NCBI GenBank assembly: GCA_964621225.1
Contig: CAZULK010000001.1
Coordinates: 1-64,000 of the forward strand
Direction of reading: 5' to 3'
Origin: CAYNUJ01 sp964621225
GTDB taxonomy: Bacteria > Bacteroidota > Ignavibacteria > Ignavibacteriales > Melioribacteraceae
DNA length: 64,000 bases
Below the pieces are notes generated by a model. It had not been told where the DNA came from and ran no database searches. It saw nothing but the letters and a program-made list of their open reading frames with translations. Both the position numbers and the translations under genes were made by a program. Positions 54,201 through 62,895 of the stretch are shown here, one piece after another (positions within the stretch are counted from its first letter, which is position 1; each line of letters starts with the position of its first letter).

Positions 54201-54874
54201 TAAATTGACCAATGTTCCCGGATATAATTAAGTTGTTGCATTAAATCGTCGGGGAATTCCATTATCGGTTTCTTCAAGAAAGTCAGTAAATCCAATTTTT
54301 CTTCCCCAAGCGGAGGCTCTTTTGCAAAGAACTCTTGCAGTACATCAATTATTTGCTTATAAGTTCTCTTGTCTTCCAGATATTCGTGATTAAAAAGTTC
54401 CTTCAATTTATCTGCTGCTCTATTTTCATTTTCCAAATTGAGCATTATCAACTCTTCGAGGGCAATGAGTTTGTTTTCCCTTCCTCCATGGCTGCCTTCA
54501 AAGTACTCTTTCACGGAAATTGAACCGCTATAAACCTCTTTCGGAGGAAAAATACGAATGAAATCTTGTATAAAATAATTAAATATATCCTTGCCAATAG
54601 ATTTTTCAAGCTCGGAATATGCTCTCTTAATAGCATCGGGATTTATTTTATTTTCATATTGCCTTAGTATGAAGTGGCAAATTTCATCTATCAATCCGAG
54701 TGCGTTTAATTCACCCGGGGATACCAAATGCTCTGTTCTGCCTTCATTGAGTTTTTGAGCCAGTTTTCTTACTTCCGGAAAATTTGCTAACACTACATTT
54801 CCATTATATTCGAATAGCGAAGCCGAAAGTTGAAATTTATCCCTTATGTATTTAGCAATGTGAAATTCGAACAT
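51281..54874 (-). CDS. Large cytoplasmic GH13 (alpha-amylase family) enzyme
   Basis: 1197 residues, no signal peptide. Residues 1-about 290 are a helical N-terminal region of unknown role. The GH13 barrel follows: region I DMVPNH (411-416), region II IIRFDAAMTLA with nucleophile D531, region III LLAEAFWLMEG with acid/base E596. Where region IV usually reads NHD, this protein has MSNPDEETA (653-661; transition-state Asp likely D657), so the histidine is missing. A C-terminal beta domain and about 300 helical residues follow. The LAEAF...PDE arrangement recalls GlgE-type maltosyltransferases (VNTPD). Intracellular glycogen or maltosaccharide metabolism is likely, but hydrolase versus transferase is not settled. 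Confidence 0.83.
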   Translation of the reverse strand: MFEFHIAKYIRDKFQLSASLFEYNGNVVLANFPEVRKLAQKLNEGRTEHLVSPGELNALGLIDEICHFILRQYENKINPDAIKRAYSELEKSIGKDIFNYFIQDFIRIFPPKEVYSGSISVKEYFEGSHGGRENKLIALEELIMLNLENENRAADKLKELFNHEYLEDKRTYKQIIDVLQEFFAKEPPLGEEKLDLLTFLKKPIMEFPDDLMQQLNYIREHWSIYLDEEFVNRILSGKDLFKEEFVLQGFGDGASPTFVPQYKEGIKLGTASLGKSGFDFVEESLSDYEEPEQFTPDVHWMPNVVLLAKNTYVWLDQLSKKYGREIKRLDQIPEEELDLIASRNFNSIWLIGIWERSSASKKIKHLMGNIDAVASAYSLYDYTIAHDLGGEEAYKVLDARCKERGIRLASDMVPNHTGIYSDWTIHHPEYFIQRDDLPYPNYSFEGEDLSEDPNIEIKIEDGYYSKSDAAVVFRWRNKNTGEIKYIYHGNDGTNMPWNDTAQLNMLKEEVREAVIQKIFEVARRFSIIRFDAAMTLAKKHFQRLWYPQPGTGGDIPTRSEYAMTRKEFDQFFPKEFWREVVDRINETMPETLLLAEAFWLMEGYFVRTLGMHRVYNSAFMHMMMNEENDKYRDLITNTLEFDPDILKRYVNFMSNPDEETAIKQFGMDDKYFGVCVLMSTLPGLPMFAHGQIEGYTEKYGMEYKRAYYDEYPNNWLIEKHNREIFPILGKRYLFSEVDNFWFYDFHENGSINENVFAFTNSFGEEKVLVLYNNKYERATGRIHKSTPKINKGNPDKSLHTIYITEALGIKPDPNYFYKAKELTSHQEYLFAGDEFINGIHFTLDGFKYKVFYGFEELYDSTGELRAIKNRVQSSAIQSLKKELELFKLTPVHEKIENFFEEKFFDELVRNFVIVKNSQLAGSDVLKMIDIKLKNLTGQIHDSLNLEAKEKETYTLKLFIASLGLTNQIIEEEKFDKQLKYRDIPNSIVISEKNKYHENSFILVLFKLLELLRNNYAGNEEKLELDKVTVQILNKLGRGERGVFYDSHLLKIMLNISFPLEEISDSETSSEFKSGLLNEIKKKFATLLENEHVAEYINVNKHNSIVYYSKENFEELLDWLFTFSIVKDVCRALEGQQNNDAGDFFIYPEEREIIVSKLKFRFGFIEELKSLSANCGYQFNKLKSILLQPEVTKGKSEK

Positions 54875-55142
54875 GTAAAATCCTCAATTATTAATTGCGC
54901 AAATATAACCATAATTATACTTTCTTTTTTCTTATTTGAACCTTGATATATTACGCGGATGATGGAAGTGAATATAATATGCCCGCTATGAAAAGGCATT
55001 CAATATGGACATAAAATAGTTTTAGGTAATAATAGTGTGTTATTTAAGAGATATGAAATTTATAATGCTTTTGTAAATGTCAGCTTATTTACATAAAATT
55101 AGTTACTTTTAACGAATATTTGTAACAACAATTGAGAGTATT
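54875..55142. other. Divergent intergenic region, GH13 gene / flavin-FeS fusion
   Basis: 268 bases without a gene. Minus-strand TATATTTG (54907-54900) fits a -7 box for the GH13 gene; no good -33 is seen. Toward the plus gene, AATATTTG (55115-55122) is one base off TAnnTTTG. TGTAAAT (55072-55078) and ATTTACA (55087-55093) form a perfect 7-bp inverted repeat with an 8-base centre, a possible operator for the fusion gene. No RNA gene recognised. Confidence 0.5.
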
Positions 55143-57626
55143 ATGGATTTTCTATCGAACAAATATTTTAATTGGTTGCAAAAAGGTGCTCCGACCGGAG
55201 ATGTAGAGAAATATCCGTTGATAGACGAGAATGGTGAAACGTCTGTCGAAGGTATATATGTTGCGGGTGATCTGACCGGGTTACCGCTACTAAAACTCGC
55301 GGCCGAAAGCGGAAAAGAAAGAGTTGATTTCCTTTTGAACGATCAAAAATTTCTTGAGGAAAAAAGTAAAAACAAAAATCCGGATGTTTATGATTTTATA
55401 ATTATTGGAGCCGGACCTGCGGGAATAGCCGCAGCAATTGAAGCTAAAAAAAACAATTGCAATTTTCTCATTTTGGAATCGGATAAAACCTTCAGTACAA
55501 TTGTTAATTTCCCAAAAGGTAAGCCAATATTTGCCGAGCCGGAAGATTATACTCAAAAAGCCGATTTGATTATTAATGACGGCACAAAAGAAAGTTTGTT
55601 GAAAGAACTCTATTCGCAGCTTGAAGGTAAAGATCTTCCCTTGGTAGAAGGGGCTGTTGTACAAGATATTAAAAAGGAGCGCGATCATTTTGTTATATCT
55701 ACAAAAGAAAATCAATATAAAGCTCTTCGTGTTATTCTAGCCATCGGGAAATCCGGAAATTCGAGAAAATTAAATGTTCCAGGCGAGGAATTACCTAAAG
55801 TATTCAATAGGCTTTTCGATCCTGCGGATACTAAAGATCAGCATGTACTTGTTGTTGGAGGAGGGGATTCCGCATTGGAAACAGCTATAGCTGTTGCAGA
55901 GTATGCATTGAGTGTTACTATTAGTTACAGAAAATCCGAATTCAGTAGACCAAAGGAAGGGAATCTTGAAAAAATTAATAAATTGGTGAATGAAGGAAGA
56001 GTAAAAATATATTATAAATCACAAGTAAAAGAAATTCATCAGGATGAAGTTGTTCTTTCCACTGAAAATGGAGAAGTGAAAATCCCAAACGATTCAGTCT
56101 ACGTAATGATAGGGAAGGAACTCCCCTTGGAATTTTTCCGGAGAATAGGAATAAAAATGGAAGGGGAGATGAATTTATTCTCCAAACTTCAATTTTTACT
56201 TCTTATCTTGTTTGCCGGTGTTCTCTATTTCGGAAAAAGCTCTGCAACATTCTATAAAGAATTTACAGATTTGAAAATCACAAATTTTGGTGAAGTGATA
56301 TCCAACTTTTTCTCCCTTCACTTTTGGACAAAAATCATAGAATTGCCATATGTCCTTGTAATGACGTTATTCTCCGATAAGATTAGAGTGTGGAATGCAT
56401 CAAAGTATTTTAACGCAATTGTGGCGTACATCTCATTTGTCGGCTTTGTTTTATTAGGCATTTATGTATTGATTAAATTTATTATCGAGTACAAAAGAAA
56501 AATAAAATTAGATTGGACAACATTTAAATATTCATATTTCATTTTGATGGGGATATTTTTTCTCATTACATTTTTTGGCGGAAGGTATTTTGGATACGAA
56601 GTGATGGGCAAATCACAAGGATTTTGGTATACTGCAATGTACTCTGTCACAATAGTGATATTTGGTTTAAGACGAATTAAAGTAAGACCGACCGGATATA
56701 TAAAGCGTCAAACTTGGACATTGATGCTGGTTCAAGTACTTTTTCTCTTCCTTCTACCGGAATTTATTTTACCCTACTTGGGTTCTATTGGGGCATTAGG
56801 GGCAAAAGATAGTTTTATAATGACACAAATCTTTCCCGGAGAAAGTTATTGGCGTTCCTATGGTTTCATACTAGCTTGGCCTTTGAATTTCAGCAATTTA
56901 TATAATTCTAATATTACTACGTTTTGGTTAGTCTTCAGTATTATTCAAACTTTCGTTATAATTCCTTTTATTGTTTACAAATGGGGAAAAGGCGCCTACT
57001 GCGGTTGGATTTGTTCTTGCGGAGGATTGGCGGAAACCTTAGGCGATGAATATAGAACCTTAGCCCCTCACGGAGCGAAAGCCAAAAAGTGGGAAAATAT
57101 CGGGCAATGGATTCTTGCATCCGCATTCTTAATTACTGCATTCAAATTAATCGGTATTATATATAAAATCCGGATTCCCATCATTAATGAATCTTTTAAT
57201 TACACGGCGGACTTTCTTCATAATTTCTACTATGTAGGGATTGATGTAATTTTCGCCGGTGTACTCGGGTTAGGCGTTTACTTTTTCATGAGCGGAAGAA
57301 TATGGTGCAGATTCGGTTGTCCTTTGGCGGCGTTAATGCATATTTATAATAGATTTTCAAGATACAGAATTTTCTCCGAAAAAAAGAAATGTATTTCTTG
57401 CAACATCTGTACAAAGGTTTGTCATATGGGAATCGACGTTATGAATTACGCAAATAAAGGCATTCCAATGAACGACGTGGAATGCGTGAGATGTTCAGCT
57501 TGTGTTGTTAATTGTCCTACTGAAGTGTTATCGTTTGGATCGCTACCTAAAACTGACGTCGATAATAAACTCTACAAAGAGATTGAGCTGCCGGTTGTAA
57601 GCGGTTGGCAAAGCGGGAAAAATTGA
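55143..57626 (+). CDS. Fusion: permuted FAD/NAD(P)H oxidoreductase + NapH/NosR-like membrane iron-sulfur protein
   Basis: 827 residues. Residues 34-60 (SVEGIYVAGDLTGLPLLKLA) are the segment that normally ends a thioredoxin-reductase-type FAD domain. The FAD loop IIIGAGPAGIAAAIEAKK (86-103) and NAD(P)H loop VLVVGGGDSALETA follow, and the module stops before any second GD motif. There is no redox CxxC. The IEAKK...NFP stretch recalls YpdA-type flavoproteins. About seven membrane helices come next, then YCGWICSCGG and WCRFGCPLAA (NapH/NosR-like cysteine motifs) and two [4Fe-4S] motifs (CISCNICTKVCHMGI, CVRCSACVVNC). It probably moves electrons from NAD(P)H through FAD and iron-sulfur centres across or into the inner membrane; the acceptor is unknown. 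Confidence 0.82.
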   Translation: MDFLSNKYFNWLQKGAPTGDVEKYPLIDENGETSVEGIYVAGDLTGLPLLKLAAESGKERVDFLLNDQKFLEEKSKNKNPDVYDFIIIGAGPAGIAAAIEAKKNNCNFLILESDKTFSTIVNFPKGKPIFAEPEDYTQKADLIINDGTKESLLKELYSQLEGKDLPLVEGAVVQDIKKERDHFVISTKENQYKALRVILAIGKSGNSRKLNVPGEELPKVFNRLFDPADTKDQHVLVVGGGDSALETAIAVAEYALSVTISYRKSEFSRPKEGNLEKINKLVNEGRVKIYYKSQVKEIHQDEVVLSTENGEVKIPNDSVYVMIGKELPLEFFRRIGIKMEGEMNLFSKLQFLLLILFAGVLYFGKSSATFYKEFTDLKITNFGEVISNFFSLHFWTKIIELPYVLVMTLFSDKIRVWNASKYFNAIVAYISFVGFVLLGIYVLIKFIIEYKRKIKLDWTTFKYSYFILMGIFFLITFFGGRYFGYEVMGKSQGFWYTAMYSVTIVIFGLRRIKVRPTGYIKRQTWTLMLVQVLFLFLLPEFILPYLGSIGALGAKDSFIMTQIFPGESYWRSYGFILAWPLNFSNLYNSNITTFWLVFSIIQTFVIIPFIVYKWGKGAYCGWICSCGGLAETLGDEYRTLAPHGAKAKKWENIGQWILASAFLITAFKLIGIIYKIRIPIINESFNYTADFLHNFYYVGIDVIFAGVLGLGVYFFMSGRIWCRFGCPLAALMHIYNRFSRYRIFSEKKKCISCNICTKVCHMGIDVMNYANKGIPMNDVECVRCSACVVNCPTEVLSFGSLPKTDVDNKLYKEIELPVVSGWQSGKN

Positions 57627-57629
57627 GAA

Positions 57630-57649
57630 GGCGGGGATTTTTCCCCGCC
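57630..57649. terminator. GC-rich hairpin between convergent genes
   Basis: GGCGGGG (57630-57636) with CCCCGCC (57643-57649) around a 6-base AT loop. It starts 4 bases after the fusion stop codon. On the minus strand a T-containing stretch follows, so it may end both transcripts. Confidence 0.65.
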
Positions 57650-57673
57650 CATCTTAGGAGGTTATGGTAATGT

Positions 57674-58198
57674 TTACCATACAAATCTGAAACCGATACT
57701 GTTGGAGAGTCCGTTGAATTTCAATCCGTTTGAATAGATTCCCAAATCAAAATTCAATCCGAAGTTGTTTAATAATTTATAGTCAACGCCTACACCAAAG
57801 CGAGCAAACATTTGAGTATCATCGGTATCCTTTCCATTAAGGGATGTTCTGGAACTGGAAACTACTGCACCTCCCGAAAAATAGGGATAAAAGTTGCCAA
57901 AATTCATGGGAGTTACGAAAACTGAAATATGTCCTCTGTAATCCTTGACATTAGCATAACTATCTTCTGCATCACCCGACAGATACTCAAACGTTGCCGC
58001 TACCGTGGCTTCTTTAGTTATTTTTGCACCAAGCACAAATCCATAGCCAAAAGGAGATTCAATATTGCTGATTTTATGATCGTTATCGAGATTTACCAAG
58101 TTGCTGGAAACCAATCCAATTGAATATTTTCCTTGTGCTTGAATCATGGTCGACGCAAATAGAATTAATACGAATAATTTTACAAGTTGCTTTTTCAT
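57674..58198 (-). CDS. Small outer-membrane beta-barrel protein
   Basis: 174 residues. Signal peptide MKKQLVKLFVLILFASTMIQAQ, then alternating strands (FGYGFVLGAKITKEATVAAT, FARFGVGVDYKLLNNFGL) and a C-terminal aromatic (FRFVW), as in OmpX/OmpW-size barrels. Last gene of the export operon, 3 bases after the second permease. Specific function unknown. Confidence 0.75.
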   Translation of the reverse strand: MKKQLVKLFVLILFASTMIQAQGKYSIGLVSSNLVNLDNDHKISNIESPFGYGFVLGAKITKEATVAATFEYLSGDAEDSYANVKDYRGHISVFVTPMNFGNFYPYFSGGAVVSSSRTSLNGKDTDDTQMFARFGVGVDYKLLNNFGLNFDLGIYSNGLKFNGLSNSIGFRFVW

Positions 58199-58201
58199 TT
58201 T

Positions 58202-59338
58202 TTACCTCACTGATTGTTTGCGTTTGTGAATTATGTTTATTGTTACAAAAAGTAAAATTGCTTGAAGGGATGAAATTGTTAGTTCAAAAATTATATTATT
58301 CAATAATGCACCGGACGAAACCACTTTGCTCATGCCTAGTAAATAGGGCGTAGCCGGAATTAAATAACTTAAATATGGCAAAGCAGAAGGCATGGCAACA
58401 TGCAGCCAACTATAACCTGAAATCAAAAAAATAGGATAGGAAGAAAAGGCTAAAATGATAAGCACATTTTTTTTGTTCCGGATTAAAATGCCTATTATAA
58501 ATCCGGCTAGTATGGAATTTATCAAAAATAGAATTGTCAATACTGCAGCAGCAGAAATGGAACCTGTAAACGATAAACCCATCGAAGGTAGAATAATTGC
58601 TAAAAATATAACAGCATAGATTGCAAATAGTGTAAAATATGGTATCCCTTTGGCCAAAAAGTTTTTGTTAAAGTTACTGATAGTTGAGCCGTTTATTATT
58701 TTATTTTCCGTGCTCATGCTTTCGCCGGTTGCAATCAACAAAGTTTGATGAAGTATCAAAAGAAGTACTCCGGGAATTAAAAAGTCGCCGTAACTTTCAA
58801 GGGGATTGAATAGGGGTTTAATATCGGTAATAACCGGCATTATTTGTTTTAGACCTATTCCGCTATTCATCAATTTGGAATTGATATACTTTAAGCGGAT
58901 TCCGTAATTATACTTTGCTATCACTTCGTTTACAGCTTTATTTATATCGTTCGAGACCAGAAATCTGGTTGTGTTGAGAAGTACGCCTACATTTGCGTGT
59001 TTGCCTTTCTTAAGGTTTTTGTCAAAATCATTTTCAAATTCCACTATCCCGTAAATGGCTTCTTTCTGCAATAAATGTTTTGCTTGTTCAAAATTATCAG
59101 TTTCCAAAATCACATCTATCGAAGGATGTGCAATTAAATCAGAAATTATTTTATTTGTTAATTCCGAATTATTATGCTTCACTACTGCAACCGGTAATTC
59201 CGTTTCGAACTTTTTCGAATAAGTGCTTCCGTAAAAAATTGCATAGAATAGAGGAGCTACGACCAGAATCATCAACAGATCCCTATCATGAATAATGTGT
59301 TTAATTTCCCGTCTTAATTCAAAAATAAATTCTCTCAT
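58202..59338 (-). CDS. ABC-2 type transporter permease (copy 2)
   Basis: 378 residues: one N-terminal helix, a large extracytoplasmic domain (ELPVAVVKHNNSELTNKIIS), then five to six C-terminal helices with the ABC-2 pattern (LIPGVLLLILHQTLLIATG, FLISGYSWLHVAMPSALPYL). It resembles YhhJ/YbhR-type exporter permeases. It overlaps the other permease by 4 bases. No ATP-binding subunit gene is present in the operon. Confidence 0.85.
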   Translation of the reverse strand: MREFIFELRREIKHIIHDRDLLMILVVAPLFYAIFYGSTYSKKFETELPVAVVKHNNSELTNKIISDLIAHPSIDVILETDNFEQAKHLLQKEAIYGIVEFENDFDKNLKKGKHANVGVLLNTTRFLVSNDINKAVNEVIAKYNYGIRLKYINSKLMNSGIGLKQIMPVITDIKPLFNPLESYGDFLIPGVLLLILHQTLLIATGESMSTENKIINGSTISNFNKNFLAKGIPYFTLFAIYAVIFLAIILPSMGLSFTGSISAAAVLTILFLINSILAGFIIGILIRNKKNVLIILAFSSYPIFLISGYSWLHVAMPSALPYLSYLIPATPYLLGMSKVVSSGALLNNIIFELTISSLQAILLFVTINIIHKRKQSVR

Positions 59339-60408
59339 TGTGCTGTTCCTCTTTTAGATGAGAAAATAATAATTGCCATCGAAAGTAATAGGAATAACGT
59401 TAACGCAAATAATTCATTTACCGAACTAAATAAACCGGAACCCATTTCTGCGATTTTAATATATGCTTCTAAAACATAGGAAAAGGGAATAATTTTCGAA
59501 TAAAGTTGATGAATCGCGGGCATTCCCCAAGTTGGGAATGTTAAACCGGAAAAAATAAAAGCCGGTGTTGTATAGAAAATTACGGCTTCCACCGCCAACA
59601 TTCCTCCTTTGGTAACGGATGCAATTGCAAATCCAAGTAATACAGCCACTAATTCGGAGTAGATAATTAAAGCAAATACCAAAGCCGGATTCTTCACAAA
59701 TGAAATATTCATTAGCGGCATTTGAATAAATACTACGAATAAGGAAACTATAATATTGAGTAGAATTAGATAACTCAACTTCTTCCATTTTGATGTTTCT
59801 TTTATCTCGAATACCAAACTACCTGAGAGAATTGCTGCCAGCTGAAGTGTGAATAAAATCAATCCGGGCACAAGATAATTCAAATAATTATAATTTGGAT
59901 TGAATAGTGATTGAGTATGTATTACTATCGGATTTGCCAAAACTTCAGCATTGAGTTTGTTCAATCCGGCTTTCATTTGCTTCCCGGCAAAAAGTTTGGA
60001 TGAAAAGATTCTTCCTATTGTTGCAGATTCTTTCAACAGCAAATTACTCAGTATTACATTTTTGCTGGCTTTCCAAAAGGTTAATTTTGCTTGCTTACCG
60101 CTTTTTATTTCCTTTGTAAAGTCCCGCGGTATTATTAAAGCAGCGTAAGCCTTTTCTTCAATCAACTGAGATTTTATTTCTTTTTCTGAATGTAATTCAC
60201 CGACAACTTTTATGGTGGGGGAATCTTCGTACATTTTAACCAATTGTCTGGATAATTCCGAATTGTCATTATCCACAACGAGGATGGGGAGTTCCTCCAA
60301 TATTTCACTCTGGTAAATTTCTGCATATATAAATGCAGTTACTATAGGGATAATTACTGTTACTAAAATGATGACTTTATTTTTAAAGATTTTTTTCATT
60401 TTCTTCAT
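59335..60408 (-). CDS. ABC-2 type transporter permease (copy 1)
   Basis: 357 residues, same layout as the next gene: N-terminal helix, external domain (LPILVVDNDNSELSRQLVK), C-terminal helices (YLVPGLILFTLQLAAILSG, FIFSGLTFPTWGMPAIHQLY). The two permeases are paralogues and probably form the exporter's heterodimeric membrane part. It starts two bases after the HlyD-like gene ends. Confidence 0.85.
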   Translation of the reverse strand: MKKMKKIFKNKVIILVTVIIPIVTAFIYAEIYQSEILEELPILVVDNDNSELSRQLVKMYEDSPTIKVVGELHSEKEIKSQLIEEKAYAALIIPRDFTKEIKSGKQAKLTFWKASKNVILSNLLLKESATIGRIFSSKLFAGKQMKAGLNKLNAEVLANPIVIHTQSLFNPNYNYLNYLVPGLILFTLQLAAILSGSLVFEIKETSKWKKLSYLILLNIIVSLFVVFIQMPLMNISFVKNPALVFALIIYSELVAVLLGFAIASVTKGGMLAVEAVIFYTTPAFIFSGLTFPTWGMPAIHQLYSKIIPFSYVLEAYIKIAEMGSGLFSSVNELFALTLFLLLSMAIIIFSSKRGTAQ

Positions 60409-60410
60409 TT

Positions 60411-61379
60411 TCAGTTAAGTTCAAATTTTACATTCATGCCCGGTCTCAACCCTTCAAAATTACTCTCGGGAGATAATCTTACTTCGAATGTTCTGATATC
60501 GAAATCGCCTTTTTGCGAAGTGGGTTTCCAGCTTGCATAATCGGCAAGAGGGGAAACATAATAGACTTTGAAAGGAATTGTTTTACCGATTGCCGGAAGA
60601 TACCCGTCAATTACTTCTCCTGTTTTGATTTTGGAGAGTTCATTCTCTTTTACATTTATTACTGCATATTCTGAATTGTCTCTTACAATTGTAAGCAAAG
60701 GATAACCTGCAGAGATAATTTCCCCTTGATCTGCAACCAGAGAATAAACAGTCCCACTCACTTTCGCTGTGATAGTCAATTCATCATGATAAGCCAATGC
60801 TTCTTTATACACATTCTCAGCCTGACGGAAAAGGGATTCTGCTGCGGATTTTTCTTCCGGACGTGCACCTTCCAGTACCATATCGTATTTCGCATTAGCA
60901 GCTTCGTATTGTGCTTTTGCGGCTTTGTATTTGAAAGATATCTCATCGAATTTTTGTCGGGAAATGACGCTGTCCTCGTAAAGTTTTTCCAGTCTTAAAT
61001 ACGATGATTTTGCAAAATCATATTGATACTTTGCTTGTTCTACAAGTTTCTTTACGGCTTTTATTTGCTGTTTACGGGCTCCCGATTTTGCCATTTCCCA
61101 TTTTGCCTTTGCAGCCAGCATCACACTTTTGGCTTGTTCCAGTTTAGCGTCCATTTCTTTGCTTTCCAGAACTGCAAGTGTATCACCTCTTCTTACTTTG
61201 TCTCCTACTCTTACATAAAGTGTGTCAATTCTTCCCGGGATTTTACTCGAGGCATCTATCTCATTAACTTCAATTTTTCCGAAGTAATCTATCTGATCAG
61301 AACTATTACATCCGGTAGCTGCTAAACTTAAGACTAAAATCATAGCGCTTGTAATAAATCTTGTTAAAATATTTTTCAT
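60411..61379 (-). CDS. HlyD-family periplasmic adaptor lipoprotein
   Basis: 322 residues. Lipobox LAATGC (Cys24). Biotinyl-lipoyl halves (GRIDTLYVRVGDKVRRGD and ISAGYPLLTIVRDNSE) flank a long helical hairpin with two charged repeats. It links the inner-membrane permeases to the TolC-like channel. Confidence 0.88.
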   Translation of the reverse strand: MKNILTRFITSAMILVLSLAATGCNSSDQIDYFGKIEVNEIDASSKIPGRIDTLYVRVGDKVRRGDTLAVLESKEMDAKLEQAKSVMLAAKAKWEMAKSGARKQQIKAVKKLVEQAKYQYDFAKSSYLRLEKLYEDSVISRQKFDEISFKYKAAKAQYEAANAKYDMVLEGARPEEKSAAESLFRQAENVYKEALAYHDELTITAKVSGTVYSLVADQGEIISAGYPLLTIVRDNSEYAVINVKENELSKIKTGEVIDGYLPAIGKTIPFKVYYVSPLADYASWKPTSQKGDFDIRTFEVRLSPESNFEGLRPGMNVKFELN

Positions 61380-61393
61380 TTTCTCTCTTCCTC

Positions 61394-62845
61394 CTAATCA
61401 ATAAATTCCAAAATTTTTTCCGGTTCACCACTTGCCTCAAATAGATTGAGTAATGCAGAGTAGTATTTATAAATCGCTGTGGATTGATCTATTTTTGCTT
61501 TTTCTAATCCAAGTTCCGCATCAATTACTTCCGTGGTTGTTCCGGTACCGCTTTCAAATTTTTTCTCTGCTATTCGAAGATTCTCGCTTGCCAATTCAAT
61601 TCTTTTGCCGGAGAGTTTTAATTCATCAAGTGCGTTTAGCAATTCTTTATAATTTTTATTTACCCAAAGATTAATTTTTCTTTTTATGCTTTCTTTTTTA
61701 TAATCTGCCTGTTCTTTTAAGTAGTTCGCATTTTCCAATTCCATGTAATCTTTAAATCCGTTGAATAAATTCATTTTCAGCTGAACTCCTATCACCCATT
61801 TGGGTTCGAGAACAGAGAGATATTCGGGGTAAACTTCTTTCATTCCGAATGCAGCTATCTGTGGTAAAAATTCGGATCTTTTAATTATGTAATTATCTTC
61901 AGCCTGATTGATTTTTTCTTCAATCATTTTTATTGCAGGATGATTTAACTGCGACTTATTCAGGAAATCTTTCAGATTGAAAGATTCTTCAGGCAACTGA
62001 GGGTCTATTAGTTTGATGCTCAAATCCGATTTATCCAGTCCGCAAAGTTCTTTTAGTGAAAGGATTAGAAGTTGACTGTTGTGTCTATCACGCTTATAAT
62101 TTAATGTTGCTTCCGATAACGCAACTTCTGCTTTGGTGATGCTAAATTTAGTAACCAACCCTTCGTCAAAAGCTTTTTCCGCTTCAGATTTATGTCTTTG
62201 AACGGCTGCAATTACTTCTTTCCGAATTTCAACTATATTTTGCAGGAGATAAGCTTTTAAGTAAATATCTGAAATTTTCGATATGAGCTCATTTCTTTTC
62301 CTAAGCTGTTCATTCTTCTCATAGTTTAAATTTGAATTTCTATAGTTTTTATAAGCAATTAGTTTCCCGCCCAAAAATAGAGGTTGAACAGCGGTAAGTT
62401 CTCCGTGATAGTAATTCTGTTTTTTCAGTTCCATGTTGAAAGCGGGTATCTGGTTATTCAGTAAACTATAGTACTGATTAAAAATTGCAGATTTTTCGGC
62501 GGGGGAATAGGATGTCCCGCCGGAAGTTATATTATATAAATTCCGTAATTCGGTTTGATTGCCTGCTTGAAGAGTAATTATAAGTTGTCTGAACGGCTCA
62601 AGGTCTAATTCAAGCGGCGAATTCATTCTGGTGAATCCACCTTCAAAATTAAGTGAAGGGAAAAAATTACCCCATGCTTTCTTTAATTCATTTTCGGCGG
62701 ACTTAACTTTAAGATTTTGAATTTTTAAATCCGGGTTATTCGAAAGGGCTAAATTTATTGCCTCAGAAAGACTTATCTGCTGAGGAAAAATTTCAACTCC
62801 CCATAATAGAGAAATAAAAAGAGTTAAAATCATCTTACGTTTCAT
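61394..62845 (-). CDS. TolC-family outer-membrane efflux protein
   Basis: The ATG at 62845 (483 residues) gives a signal peptide beginning MKRKMILTLFISLLWGVEIFPQ; an in-frame start at 62920 would run into the tetR gene. Two OEP repeats are present: SLSEAINLALSNNPDLKIQN, EKAFDEGLVTKFSITKAEV and EKKFESGTGTTTEVIDAELG. It forms the trimeric exit channel of the exporter. Confidence 0.9.
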   Translation of the reverse strand: MKRKMILTLFISLLWGVEIFPQQISLSEAINLALSNNPDLKIQNLKVKSAENELKKAWGNFFPSLNFEGGFTRMNSPLELDLEPFRQLIITLQAGNQTELRNLYNITSGGTSYSPAEKSAIFNQYYSLLNNQIPAFNMELKKQNYYHGELTAVQPLFLGGKLIAYKNYRNSNLNYEKNEQLRKRNELISKISDIYLKAYLLQNIVEIRKEVIAAVQRHKSEAEKAFDEGLVTKFSITKAEVALSEATLNYKRDRHNSQLLILSLKELCGLDKSDLSIKLIDPQLPEESFNLKDFLNKSQLNHPAIKMIEEKINQAEDNYIIKRSEFLPQIAAFGMKEVYPEYLSVLEPKWVIGVQLKMNLFNGFKDYMELENANYLKEQADYKKESIKRKINLWVNKNYKELLNALDELKLSGKRIELASENLRIAEKKFESGTGTTTEVIDAELGLEKAKIDQSTAIYKYYSALLNLFEASGEPEKILEFID

Positions 62846-62895
62846 AAAAACCTCGTTGTATAATGAATCAATATTCAATAATAATTTAAAAAATT

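Noticed and set aside
57664..57680. ATGGTAA-TGT-TTACCAT repeat as an operator
   Set aside because: It spans the stop codon of the minus-strand barrel gene beside the shared hairpin; a 7-bp match there is more likely chance or part of the transcript end.
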